DNA of 64,000 nucleotides, from contig CAXNLE010000002.1 in NCBI GenBank assembly GCA_964203235.1, positions 1 through 64,000 on the forward strand, read 5' to 3'. Each line of letters opens with the position of its first letter. Position 1 is the stretch's first letter. This document shows, in pieces, positions 35,075 to 43,571 of this stretch. The translations under genes and the position numbers were made by a program. Source of the DNA: BACL27 sp964203235 (lineage in GTDB: Bacteria > Actinomycetota > Acidimicrobiia > Acidimicrobiales > Ilumatobacteraceae). The notes under the pieces were generated by a model, which saw nothing but the letters and a program-made list of their open reading frames with translations, was not told where the DNA came from and ran no database searches.

Positions 35075-35170
35075 ATGCTCAGTGAGATGACACCAGAAGA
35101 GATACATGAGTTCGCTAAAGAGACTTACGAACAGATAATGAAACTTATGCGCGGCGGCGAAGACACTTAG
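35075..35170 (+). CDS. small ORF, 31 aa
   Basis: ATG 35075 to TAG 35170, 6 bases after the second paralog's stop. The peptide is MLSEMTPEEIHEFAKETYEQ then IMKLMRGGEDT, a strongly amphipathic acidic helix. AGAGTAAAGACAG upstream is a modest Shine-Dalgarno. The stop lies 18 bp before repeat copy 2, so it could be a truncated relic of a longer gene. Confidence 0.4.
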   Translation: MLSEMTPEEIHEFAKETYEQIMKLMRGGEDT

Positions 35171-35187
35171 GGTGCACGCAGACTCGG

Positions 35188-35280
35188 GGTTTTGTGCGGG
35201 GGTGGAGTTTCGGCGTGGGGTTAATCCACTGAAAGATCATGGGAGGCACCCGACGCCCTCGTGCAAGAAATCATCCACGG
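35188..35280 (+). repeat. direct repeat copy 2 (internally deleted)
   Basis: Has the same left end (GCGGGGGTGGAGTTTCGGCG) and the GAGGCACCCGACGCCCTCGT segment but lacks about 95 bp between them and the whole AT-rich right end. Its last bases contain the stop codon of the minus-strand gene at 35271. Confidence 0.8.
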
Positions 35281-35510
35281 GTAAAACCAATTGGAAATTT
35301 AGGATCTTCTGGCGTCTCGTGCATCAGGCTACCGAAGTGATTAAAAATCAATCGGCCACAGTTCACGAGTGTGCCCGCGATTGTCACCACCTCGACAGGC
35401 GATGAGTCGGCAATAACGGACTCTTTGATTGCCACTGACAATGCGCATAATTTGTCACTTAAGTCGAAAATTGCCTGTTTATTAAGGAATTCACCATCAT
35501 TCGAAGCCAA
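35271..35510 (-). CDS. small uncharacterised protein, 79 aa
   Basis: TTG start at 35510 with a near-perfect AGGAGGT Shine-Dalgarno 6-7 bases upstream, which decides the start. The protein (LASNDGEFLNKQAIFDLSDK then LCALSVAIKESVIADSSPVE; the first residue is formyl-Met) is helical and soluble. Its stop codon falls inside repeat copy 2, so the natural C-terminus may have been clipped. No family recognised. Confidence 0.65.
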   Translation of the reverse strand: MASNDGEFLNKQAIFDLSDKLCALSVAIKESVIADSSPVEVVTIAGTLVNCGRLIFNHFGSLMHETPEDPKFPIGFTRG

Positions 35511-35644
35511 AAAATTTACCTCCTAATACAATTTTAACAAATTGACCCGTCATCTTGTCAAGGTCTCACATCGCTCATAAGTCACCGAAAAAATGTGGAG
35601 AATGAGTTGCGCGATTTAAGTGTGGCGTCATACTAGGTAGACAC

Positions 35645-36532
35645 ATGAAACACCGATTAGTCGTCATCGCAACAGCGTTGGTGATTGCATCCTGTTCGGC
35701 TGGCGAAACAACTTCAACCAAATCTGCTGAAGTAGTCAATGAACAAATCACCCAAGACGACCCGTACAACTTAGACGACATCCCAGACGCCCAGACGACA
35801 CTCGCTAAAAACGAAACTGAAATCTTCACAGGCACTTACGGTTATTACGGGGATCTGATTCTCCCTAATTTTTCGTGTGAAGCAATTTCTAGAGTCACGC
35901 CGTGGAATGTCAGCGTCTGTGCCCTAGGTGGCACAAATGAATCACCGTTCGCGTTGGCTATTGGCGACGAGATCGTCGACCGGCAGTTCGAAACAGCAAA
36001 AACGACTCTCTTATTTTCGCTCTTTGTCCCGACAAAAATTGCTAACAGTCAAAATGTTCGCGCAGTTCAAGTTGCTAGTGGCTTGGAAGATCGCGAGTTG
36101 ATTACATTTGATTCTGAAGGTTTCGACGTTTTAAGAGTTGACGCCGGCCCAGCAGGTAAAGCTCTTGCGATTCACTGGGGGGTCAGTGGCGGTCCAAGAG
36201 TCTGGAATGAAATAGAAATGATTGGATTAAACAATTTCGGCTCAGTTCAAGTTGTCGCCAAATTCAAAGGCGAAGGTGTAGCCGAATTTGATGACGGCCG
36301 AGGTTTTATTTTTACCAACTACCACTACGCCGACAACGAAGGAATGTGCTGCGCGTCTTATTGGGCAATCAACTATTTTCGACCCGGAGCCAACGGCTGG
36401 ACACACAGCGTACGAACAGTCCCCGACAACCCAGACATTGACATTATGGATGACGAGCCATTTAAGTCGTTCAAAGAAGCCGAAATTGTTGCGACCTACG
36501 ACTACACCCGAGCCGCATACAACGACGATTGA
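35645..36532 (+). CDS. uncharacterised lipoprotein, 295 aa
   Basis: Signal peptide MKHRLVVIATALVIASC with lipobox IASC (Cys17), an acidic spacer, then a beta-rich domain with GKALAIHWGVSGGPRVWNEI, FDDGRGFIFTNYHY and MCCASYWAINYFRPG. No known fold recognised. Located between repeat copies 2 and 3, in its own interval with a Thr/Asp-rich C-terminus. Membrane-anchored outside the cell. Confidence 0.65.
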   Translation: MKHRLVVIATALVIASCSAGETTSTKSAEVVNEQITQDDPYNLDDIPDAQTTLAKNETEIFTGTYGYYGDLILPNFSCEAISRVTPWNVSVCALGGTNESPFALAIGDEIVDRQFETAKTTLLFSLFVPTKIANSQNVRAVQVASGLEDRELITFDSEGFDVLRVDAGPAGKALAIHWGVSGGPRVWNEIEMIGLNNFGSVQVVAKFKGEGVAEFDDGRGFIFTNYHYADNEGMCCASYWAINYFRPGANGWTHSVRTVPDNPDIDIMDDEPFKSFKEAEIVATYDYTRAAYNDD

Positions 36533-36568
36533 TGTCATTTTGACACCCCACACCAGAAGTAATTTATG

Positions 36569-36875
36569 GGCTTTTGTACGGGGGTGGAGTTTCGGCGTGG
36601 GGTTAATCCGCTGAGAGAGCGACTGAAGTTAGAAAACTGTGTGACGCGGGCGATGTGGGTTGTGATGAAACTTGTTCGCGTCGCTAGCAACCGTCACTTG
36701 CGCAACTGGGAGGCACCCGACGCCCTCGTGCAAGAAATCACCCCCTCCGGCGAGTTGAACGGATAGTGGGCAAAGTTGCGCCGTGGCCACACCGAAGATA
36801 CTGGTAAACGCCAAGCGGATTTCTATACACATATATAGGTATAGGTAGGAATTTCTAAGCGGATCAACCTACGCC
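36569..36875 (+). repeat. direct repeat copy 3
   Basis: Full-length copy: left end at about 36578, hydrolase-tail segment at about 36665-36749, AT-rich CTATACACATATATAGGTAT at about 36823 and TAAGCGGATCAACCTACGCC at its right end. Confidence 0.85.
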
Positions 36876-36902
36876 CCAACCAAAACCCCGCACTACTTAA
36901 TT

Positions 36903-36953
36903 CGACCTTTTCCTTGTAAGGGAGATACTCTAACCAAATGAGCTAAACACTTA
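36903..36953 (-). pseudogene. tRNA-Val(TAC) relic, 5' two thirds
   Basis: On the minus strand a TA-GCTC D-stem, D-loop ATTTGGTTA, GAGT, anticodon stem-loop with CTTACAA (anticodon TAC) and variable region AGGTC are in order. The anticodon stem has one mismatch, and the T-arm and acceptor 3' strand are missing. It directly follows repeat copy 3. It is a degenerate fragment, not a working tRNA. Confidence 0.6.
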
Positions 36954-37105
36954 AAATCTTTACCTCTCTTGGATACTTAAATCACTACAGATCGAAAATA
37001 TGCGAAAGAAGAAGCTCAAAATTATCTGAAAGCATTTTTTTCTAGACGACGTCTACGACTACCCCTGTGCGTAGCAACCGTTTACGTCGTCAGCAAAACC
37101 AGTTT

Positions 37106-37795
37106 TCATTCGTGAATAGTGCCGTCAGGCATTATTGCGTCAGTCAGGTCTGCGCCACTAAGTTTTGCACCAGACAGATTTGCATCAGACAGATTTGCAC
37201 CAGACAGATTTGCATCAGACAGATTTGCACCAGACAGATTTGCATCAGACAGGTTTGCGTTAGATAGGTTTGCCCCATTCAGGTTTGCATGAACTAAATT
37301 TGCAAATCTCAATTTTGCGCCAGACAGGTTTGCATCAGACAAGTTTGCATCAGACAAGTTTGCTGCAAATAAGTCTGCGTCTCGCAGATTAAGCCCTACC
37401 AGATTTGCGCCAATCAGGATTGCGTGATGTTTGATCTCATAGCCATTAAGTTTGATCTCGTAGCCATTAAATCGTTTAATTTTCGGTGTTGGCGCAGATG
37501 TCCCACTGACTGCAGATGTCTCCCTTTTCGCAAGGAGACCCAACCGAATTTCTTTGACATCTTCGGCCATCAGGAACCTAACAATCCAATTCTCGCAAAT
37601 AACGCGTACCAAAACCCAATAAATTGAATAGCCGGGAGTAAACAAAATTAAATAATTTAATCCTGTTCCAGGTCCCCCAATAACAACATGATAAGAAACA
37701 TAAATTAGTGGTAGGGCTAAAAAAATTGCGTATAAAACTTTGATAAGGGTTTTGCTGATTAAGCGATCAAATTTGAAGTCAAAAAGTACGCCCAT
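37106..37795 (-). CDS. membrane protein with pentapeptide repeats
   Basis: A 229-residue protein. Two hydrophobic segments lie in the first 75 residues (VLYAIFLALPLIYVSYHVV and LNYLILFTPGYSIYWVLV), then a cytosolic linker, then about 20 pentapeptides (ANLSDANLSGANLSDANLSG pattern), ending AIMPDGTIHE. The repeat region is near-perfect at DNA level (a 15-bp unit), which indicates recent expansion. A relative of the 9139 lipoprotein's repeat domain. Function unknown. Confidence 0.78.
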   Translation of the reverse strand: MGVLFDFKFDRLISKTLIKVLYAIFLALPLIYVSYHVVIGGPGTGLNYLILFTPGYSIYWVLVRVICENWIVRFLMAEDVKEIRLGLLAKRETSAVSGTSAPTPKIKRFNGYEIKLNGYEIKHHAILIGANLVGLNLRDADLFAANLSDANLSDANLSGAKLRFANLVHANLNGANLSNANLSDANLSGANLSDANLSGANLSDANLSGAKLSGADLTDAIMPDGTIHE

Positions 37796-37912
37796 TACCT
37801 AAGTATGCCCCATTGGCGCTATCACGCTGTAATCGTTGTCAATAAGATGGGGTTGACGACTTTTCTCAATTATGTCTGCCGGGTCCCAAATTTTTAGCTG
37901 GGTACAACAATC

Positions 37913-38200
37913 GCGGGGGTGAGTTTCGGCGTGGGGTTAATCCACTAAGAGATCGACTGAAGTTAGACAACTGTGTGACGCGGGCGATGTGGGTTGTGAT
38001 GAAACTTGTTCGCGTCGCTAGCATCCGTCACTTGCGCAACCGGGAGGCACCCGACGCCCTCGTGCAAGAAATCATCCCCGTGGCCACACCGAAAATGCGG
38101 ACAAACGTCCAGCGGTTTTCTATACATATATAGTTTTCTATACATATATATATGTACAGGTAGAAGGGTCCAGAAGCACATATCAGCCGATCAACCGACT
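37913..38200 (+). repeat. direct repeat copy 4
   Basis: Left end GCGGGGGTGAGTTTCGG (one base shorter), hydrolase-tail segment at about 37999-38070 with an ATC for AAC codon, an internal deletion of about 30 bp, and a doubled AT-rich motif TTTTCTATACATATATA (38116 and 38133). Confidence 0.82.
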
Positions 38201-38214
38201 GGTCGGATGTTGCG

Positions 38215-39243
38215 TTATATGGCTCGGCGTCTAAGTTCATCCTCGACACGAGATTGCCTGGCTAGTCGGTTTTCATAGTGGGGCGAGTTCGGATCTACCA
38301 CTGAATCGATGTACTCAGAGAGCCACGCTTCAAAACGTTCCCCACGACGAGAATCCAAGAGCAGGTCAAGGATTGCTTGTCGGAGAGGACTTCTTGGATT
38401 ATCCGAAGTAAGCAGTGTCGATAACCTAAGTTTCGTCATCGCAGACCACGAGCCTTGATCTTTCAAATCTTCCACCCATACGCTGGGCACTCCACCCCAA
38501 TCAAAATCCACCGGTATGCGTCCGATTAGGCCCTCAATCATAATCTTTGACATAAATGGGAAGGGCTGTGACGACATAAATTCAAGAATCATGTTCGCGT
38601 GCTTAGCGGGCTCAAGCCGAAAGACTGAGTAGTCAATTGGGTCTTCGTCTGGACTTTTCACCCTGATTGCAACCTGATCAGACAGGAGGCCCAATTCGTC
38701 TCCGTCGTATCCAGAGGTCATACTGGCTTCTTCTGTGAACCCGATGCTCGCAAGTCGTTCGAATTTTGGAGATGGCCGCCCGTACTTGGCGATTGACTCG
38801 CTCTCGACAAAATGAATCTCTGATGTGTTGCGGTCACATATGGCGTAAAAAGGTCTTGAATTAATAAACACGGCTCGACGCAGCACTGACTCAGTGATAA
38901 GGCTCCAATAATCTTCACAGAGCTCCTCGGCAAGCACTTCATCGTCAAGAAGATCACGCAGGTCGCCCCAATAGAGTCCAATTGGCATATCGTCTGGAGT
39001 GGCTGACTCAATGAAAACAAGATGCTTCGCAACTTCTTCAACTGAAAGAAACTTCTCAATCACATTGACTTCCAGAAGTTCTCTAGGCCTAACTTCAAAA
39101 AGATTGGGATCCTGTTTCAACGCCGAAGCCAAAGTCGCAACATCAACAGCATTAATTACTTTGTACTTTGTTTCAACAACCGAAACCCCTTTTGGTGTAG
39201 GAACAAAAGCCCTTCTGCGAACTTTATAGACAGCAGTTTTCAT
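38215..39243 (-). CDS. uncharacterised protein, 342 aa
   Basis: A soluble 342-residue protein: basic N-terminus (MKTAVYKVRRRAFVPTPKG), an acidic middle (GLYWGDLRDLLDDEVLAEEL) and a helical C-terminus rich in Arg/Glu (RLARQSRVEDELRRRAI). I recognise no family. It starts in the interval after repeat copy 4 and is the last gene of a minus-strand run (40153, 39313, 38215) that may share a transcript. No membrane or signal features. Confidence 0.65.
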   Translation of the reverse strand: MKTAVYKVRRRAFVPTPKGVSVVETKYKVINAVDVATLASALKQDPNLFEVRPRELLEVNVIEKFLSVEEVAKHLVFIESATPDDMPIGLYWGDLRDLLDDEVLAEELCEDYWSLITESVLRRAVFINSRPFYAICDRNTSEIHFVESESIAKYGRPSPKFERLASIGFTEEASMTSGYDGDELGLLSDQVAIRVKSPDEDPIDYSVFRLEPAKHANMILEFMSSQPFPFMSKIMIEGLIGRIPVDFDWGGVPSVWVEDLKDQGSWSAMTKLRLSTLLTSDNPRSPLRQAILDLLLDSRRGERFEAWLSEYIDSVVDPNSPHYENRLARQSRVEDELRRRAI

Positions 39244-39312
39244 ACTGGATCTCCATTACACCTTGACCACTTTTTAACATCGGATGTTTTGCGCTGATAC
39301 ATAAAATCTGTG

Positions 39313-40149
39313 TTAGTCAAAGACGATTTCATTTGGTGTGATCAGGCCGTCATTATTTATATCATGGCCAGGTAATCCGAAACCTTTGAAAAGTTCGCGC
39401 CAAGTTGCAAGACCGACTACTCCTTCGTCTTGTTCAATTCGGCGGTCAATCTGAAATTGCATAACGGCGCGCCATGTCCCATCGTCAAACTCGCCGCGGT
39501 TATCGCTACCCATCGAATAACCAAGATCCGAGAGTCGGTCCTGAATGAATTCAATAAATGGACTCGATTGACATTCTTTAAACGGCAGAGCTGAGCCCCA
39601 AATAAAACCTTCGCAACCCACATTTCCACTATCGTTATAATGTTCCTCACTCAATGAAAATTGTCTCGGACTTACCGGACCGACATATTTTATCCAACAC
39701 GAATCACAATACATTTGAGTAAAGTAGCCATCAATTGGGGTGTCTAGTGTGATCACGATGTCGTGCCATTTGTAATTTTCCGCAGAGCAACTTGGTTCGC
39801 AAGTATTGTCGCCCCATCTGCCTTTACCTGAAGCGACATCACTAGACCAAGTTGTCCATTCATAAATCTCAATCTTGTCACCCATACCATTCAAATTACA
39901 GGGCGGAAGAAAACTTATACGTATCTCTGTTGGTCGTGCCCGACCTGACCAACCTGACGAGTCGAATGAGTCAAGTGCATCCATGAATGTCTTTCCACCG
40001 CAGTTTGCCAAAAGCACATCGGGTTCAGAAAGCAATGTGGTCTCGGTAGTCGGTGCTTGTGTCATCGCAACCGACGTGCTCGAGTCGGTGTTTGATGATC
40101 CGCACGAAGATATGACGACTATAAAAAATAGCAGCAGTAATCGCTTCAT
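39313..40149 (-). CDS. lipoprotein with peptidoglycan-binding and EF-hand-like motifs
   Basis: A 278-residue exported lipoprotein (lipobox VISSC, Cys16). The mature N-terminal part has several Cys likely in disulfides (CEPSCSAENYKW and CDSCWIKYVG). The C-terminal region (about 195-270) is like a peptidoglycan-binding helix bundle (FIEFIQDRLSDLGYSMG, GEFDDGTWRAVMQFQ), and the final DINNDGLITPNEI is a calcium-binding EF-hand/dockerin-type loop. Suggests cell-wall attachment. Its start is 3 bp downstream of the clamp-like gene's stop, so they are probably co-transcribed. Confidence 0.72.
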   Translation of the reverse strand: MKRLLLLFFIVVISSCGSSNTDSSTSVAMTQAPTTETTLLSEPDVLLANCGGKTFMDALDSFDSSGWSGRARPTEIRISFLPPCNLNGMGDKIEIYEWTTWSSDVASGKGRWGDNTCEPSCSAENYKWHDIVITLDTPIDGYFTQMYCDSCWIKYVGPVSPRQFSLSEEHYNDSGNVGCEGFIWGSALPFKECQSSPFIEFIQDRLSDLGYSMGSDNRGEFDDGTWRAVMQFQIDRRIEQDEGVVGLATWRELFKGFGLPGHDINNDGLITPNEIVFD

Positions 40150-40152
40150 GAA

Positions 40153-41334
40153 TCAGACCCCTTTGCTTTTGGCTAACTTTGGCTTTTTATAGGTTGCACT
40201 TAGCGAACCGAGGATCTTGACATATGGCTCAAAATTTATAACCTCAGCAACAAAATCAGAAATCTCTGAGAAAATATCCGAGGTATTTCTGCACTCAAAA
40301 TCTAGTTGCGAGACAAGTTTTTTATTTTCAAAATATAACTTTGATTTTCTCTCCAGGCTTTGGTTTGACTTAAGAATTTCAGACATAATCTCAGGAGTCT
40401 CTTTTACCCTAATGTTTTCATCGATTACGCATCTAGCAACTGGAGAATCGCCATCTAAAATATCAATTTTCACGGTTTTCTCATTAATTTTTGCGACTAT
40501 GCAATTATCTTTGGCAACTGAATATTTAACTTTATTTTTTTCTAATATCTCCGGGAGCATTTTGCGATATTTAGCAGTACCGAGCCACATTCGATTCAAG
40601 GTCAATTTCCAGGTTGAGCCCTCAATTAACATCCGGCTACCGGCCTTGATGTCCGCATAAATCGCTACGGTTTCAACCGAGTCATCGCCGTAACTGCCAC
40701 GAAACATTTCGATAACCATTCGCAATGCGTCGCGATTAACTGCAAATTGGCCAGCGTCACCATGCGTCTCGGCGACCTGTGAAATCTTTACCCGCTGACA
40801 CTTAGCCTCAGCAAATTCCGTGAGAATTTCAATCGCGTTCGGTTCGAAATTTATGCGAGCAACTGGTGGAACTTTTTTTATTTCACCTGCCGCAACGCCA
40901 GAAGGCCAATCAGTTGCGCAGCCGATCATATGCATCAATTCTTTATTTTGTAACTTGGCTACTGTTGCATCGTTTTTATCAAAGTCAATAAAGGTGTCGC
41001 ATTGACTCAATAATGGCGACTCGGCGCAACTTGGCCCAACTATAAATTTGGCAACACCATCGGCAATCTGAAGTTCTATTTCTGACTCGTTATTCAAATG
41101 AGAGCAATATGCCATCTTGACAATTGTTAACGGTACGACAAAAATTCCTTCAAAAGTATCAGGCTCACCAACAACCATTACCTGGTGATGATTATCAACC
41201 ATTACCCAGCTACGCAGACCATCAATAACCGAAAGGGTTACCCCGCCGCCTTTAGATTCGTCTTTGATAATTATCTGGGTAACTTCTAGAACCCGTCTTA
41301 ACTCATTAACGGTGATCCCACTAATTTTCATCAT
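40153..41334 (-). CDS. divergent sliding-clamp (DnaN-like) protein
   Basis: A 393-residue protein with a start decided by AGGGGG six bases before ATG ATG at 41334; the frame is open to 41394. Domain I resembles DNA polymerase III beta: MKISGITVNELRRVLEV, a strand pair around IDGLRSWVMVDNHHQVMV, FEGIFVVPLTIVKM and ESEIELQIADGVAKFIVG. A later block, GQFAVNRDALRMVIEMF then MLIEGSTWKLTLNR, resembles domain III. Length is typical for a beta clamp. If so, it is an accessory clamp, not the housekeeping one. Similarity is by pattern only. Confidence 0.5.
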   Translation of the reverse strand: MMKISGITVNELRRVLEVTQIIIKDESKGGGVTLSVIDGLRSWVMVDNHHQVMVVGEPDTFEGIFVVPLTIVKMAYCSHLNNESEIELQIADGVAKFIVGPSCAESPLLSQCDTFIDFDKNDATVAKLQNKELMHMIGCATDWPSGVAAGEIKKVPPVARINFEPNAIEILTEFAEAKCQRVKISQVAETHGDAGQFAVNRDALRMVIEMFRGSYGDDSVETVAIYADIKAGSRMLIEGSTWKLTLNRMWLGTAKYRKMLPEILEKNKVKYSVAKDNCIVAKINEKTVKIDILDGDSPVARCVIDENIRVKETPEIMSEILKSNQSLERKSKLYFENKKLVSQLDFECRNTSDIFSEISDFVAEVINFEPYVKILGSLSATYKKPKLAKSKGV

Positions 41335-41787
41335 TTCAGACCCCCTACTTTGTTGATTACAACTGCTGCTTTTCGTGTATTTTTCATCTGTCATACCCTG
41401 TTCTGAGACGACGTTTTATACGATCGTCTCTCCTGATTTTTGTAATTTCTGACTTACTTTTTCTTCAAAAACTTGCTGATATATAAATCGTACCATATGG
41501 CATTTTCTGGATTTTTTGTACCACGTGGCACATTTTGAAATTTCATAAATTTAAGACAGTTGTGGTACACGCTGTGTCATTTGCTTTGATGCAAAATTTT
41601 CTGAGACTGCAAGATGAGAAAAATATTATCAATTCTGTTGCATCAAAATTTGTGAAGTTCTCGACGGTACAAAAATTCGACGTGAGGTTGGTGGACTGAT
41701 TCGTTAACTGAATTTACAGAATTGTGTAAAACCCGTTTGATAAGTTGTGAGTGCGTGCAAGTTTCACCAAGCGCTTAAGGAGCACAA
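41335..41787. promoter_or_regulatory. divergent intergenic region with repeated GTACC...GGCA sites
   Basis: A 450-bp AT-rich gap holds two direct copies of GTACC-A(Y)(R)TGG-CA (GTACCATATGGCA at 41490-41502 and GTACCACGTGGCA at 41518-41530, 28 bp apart) and a related GTGGTACAC site on the other strand at 41562. Both copies are partly palindromic. This looks like an operator array for the divergent 40153 and 41788 genes. No ORF is convincing here. Confidence 0.45.
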
Positions 41788-42678
41788 ATGCCAATCACCG
41801 TAATGAAAGAAGCAACGATCGGCAAACCAAAGAGTCGTCTCGGCACGACGATTTATCCGATCTTCCTACCAAACACTACGCCGCAAAATTTCAAGATCGC
41901 GACTGATGATCTTGTCGTCACAGAACTCCAATCGGCAAGTGTGCCGCAGATTCAGGTGCACAATCCAACCAATGAGCCGCTATTGATTCCGGCTGGCAAG
42001 GTGCATTCTGGTGGACGCCAAACCCGCACTGTAAATGTCTCGATTTTAGTTGCAGCCGGCATAACTCTCGTTATCCCAGTTAGTTGCGTTGAATCTGGCC
42101 GTTGGCATGGCGAACGCCACTTTGAAGACTCGAGGCGCTTTGCCTCGCGTCGCGTGCTCATGGATCGGCAACGCAGTGTCAAATATTTCATGGATAAAAC
42201 ATCTGATCAAGGAGCCGTCTGGAACTCAATTGTGGAAGATATAGAAATGCACAACATCAGGTCTGGGACAAATAATTTTCTCATTGCCGAAGAATCGCTT
42301 GAAGATGAATCAGAGCGTTTTTCAGCGGTTCAAGAACTGCTGAACGAGGGCCCTGAACCGCAGCAAAACGGCATCGTGATCGCCCAAGGTAACAGAGTTG
42401 TCAGCGTTGAGATGTTTGCATCGCCTGATGCATTCAAGTCAAGCTACGAGGCACTGATTCGTTCAGCGATTTTTGATTCGGCGGAAAAAGAAGTTAATCC
42501 ACCAAGCGAAGAAGCGGTGCGTGTGTTTCTTGATCGGATTTCATCGGCAGAATCAACCGAGGCTGAAGGCGTCGGACTCGGCACCGAATACCACATCGAG
42601 AACGATAAGTTTGTCGCCCATGCACTCGCCTATGAGGGCAAGTTTCTTCACGCCTACGCATTTGCGACGCTGTTTTAA
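41788..42678 (+). CDS. ARPP-1 domain protein
   Basis: A 296-residue protein matching the ARG and Rhodanese-Phosphatase-superfamily-associated (ARPP-1) family: HNPTNEPLLIPAGKVHSGG, RQTRTVNVSILVAAG, LVIPVSCVESGRWHG near residue 105, and a C-terminal strand region HIENDKFVAHALAYEGKFLH. An AAGGAG Shine-Dalgarno lies 5 bases before ATG. The family occurs near ADP-ribosyl and NAD-processing genes in defence-type neighbourhoods; the biochemical role is unknown. Followed by repeat copy 5. Confidence 0.72.
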   Translation: MPITVMKEATIGKPKSRLGTTIYPIFLPNTTPQNFKIATDDLVVTELQSASVPQIQVHNPTNEPLLIPAGKVHSGGRQTRTVNVSILVAAGITLVIPVSCVESGRWHGERHFEDSRRFASRRVLMDRQRSVKYFMDKTSDQGAVWNSIVEDIEMHNIRSGTNNFLIAEESLEDESERFSAVQELLNEGPEPQQNGIVIAQGNRVVSVEMFASPDAFKSSYEALIRSAIFDSAEKEVNPPSEEAVRVFLDRISSAESTEAEGVGLGTEYHIENDKFVAHALAYEGKFLHAYAFATLF

Positions 42679-42789
42679 TTAATGGGTTTGATTAATGGAA
42701 TCTTGATCTATAAATACACAAGGCGGCGCATCTGTTTCTTCACTGATGTGTTCACTCTGTCTGTCGCACCTAAACTATTTCAAATTTCC

Positions 42790-43090
42790 GCGGGGGTGGA
42801 GTTTCGGCGTGGGGTTAATCCGCTGAAAGATCGACTGAAGTTAGACAACTTTGTGACGCGGGCGATGTGGGTTGTGATGAAACTTGTTCGCGTCGCTAGC
42901 AACCGTCACTTGCGCAACTGGGAGGCACCCGACGCCCTCGTGCAAGAAATCACCCCCTCCGGCGAGTTGAACGGATAGTGGGCAAAGTGCGCCGTGGCCA
43001 CACCAAAGATACGGGTAAACGTCCAGCGGTTTTCTATACATATATAAATAGGTATAGGTAGAAGGGTCTTGAACCGACTGTTAGCGGATT
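42790..43090 (+). repeat. direct repeat copy 5
   Basis: Full-length copy: left end at 42790, hydrolase-tail segment at about 42879-42964, AT-rich CTATACATATATAAATAGG at about 43034, right end GTTAGCGGATTACC at about 43081. Last of the set. Confidence 0.85.
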
Positions 43091-43094
43091 ACCG

Positions 43095-43547
43095 CTAGTT
43101 CGCTTTCTTTAACTCTAAAAGACCAGCCACCACTGGGAAAATAGAATTGATAATTACTGCGGGGAAAAGGTCACCCAACGAAATTCTCACGCCAACTTCG
43201 TTAAGAACAACAGAATAAAGGCCAACAAAATATAGGGTGCCTAATCCCCCGAGATAAATCGTTGCTTTTGCCTGTGCTTTACCTGTTGTAGCAAGAAGAA
43301 GTATCACGAAAAATGCCGAGTAGACAGCAAGGTTTAATCCCCAAATTTTTTCATAAAAAGCATCGTGCGCTAACGCATTTCCTAATCCCCAAGTGACGCA
43401 AGCAGCCCCTTGCGAATAGAGCAGATTCAATATTGCCAAGCACGCATTTAATATCGCGGCCAGACCCAACGCACCTCTAATTAACGAAATTTTCATCCTG
43501 TTTGCATCTTTTTTATTGATGTTTATAATTCTTCGAAGCCGCGCCAA
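43095..43547 (-). CDS. small membrane protein, four helices
   Basis: Up to 150 residues with four hydrophobic segments in the region from ISLIRGALGLAAILNACLAI to INSIFPVVAGLLELKKAN. The likely start is ATG at 43496 (MKISLIRGALG), giving 133 residues; the upstream frame begins with a TTG lacking a Shine-Dalgarno. No family recognised; resembles small DUF-type actinobacterial membrane proteins. Located between repeat copy 5 and the TPR gene. Confidence 0.6.
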   Translation of the reverse strand: MARLRRIININKKDANRMKISLIRGALGLAAILNACLAILNLLYSQGAACVTWGLGNALAHDAFYEKIWGLNLAVYSAFFVILLLATTGKAQAKATIYLGGLGTLYFVGLYSVVLNEVGVRISLGDLFPAVIINSIFPVVAGLLELKKAN

Positions 43548-43571
43548 TCTCTATGTAGATATAGATAGAAA

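Noticed and set aside
37106..37400. Tandem 15-bp repeats resembling a CRISPR array or minisatellite
   Set aside because: They are in frame with a pentapeptide-repeat coding region (ANLSD/ANLSG) and have no spacers of constant length or unique sequence.
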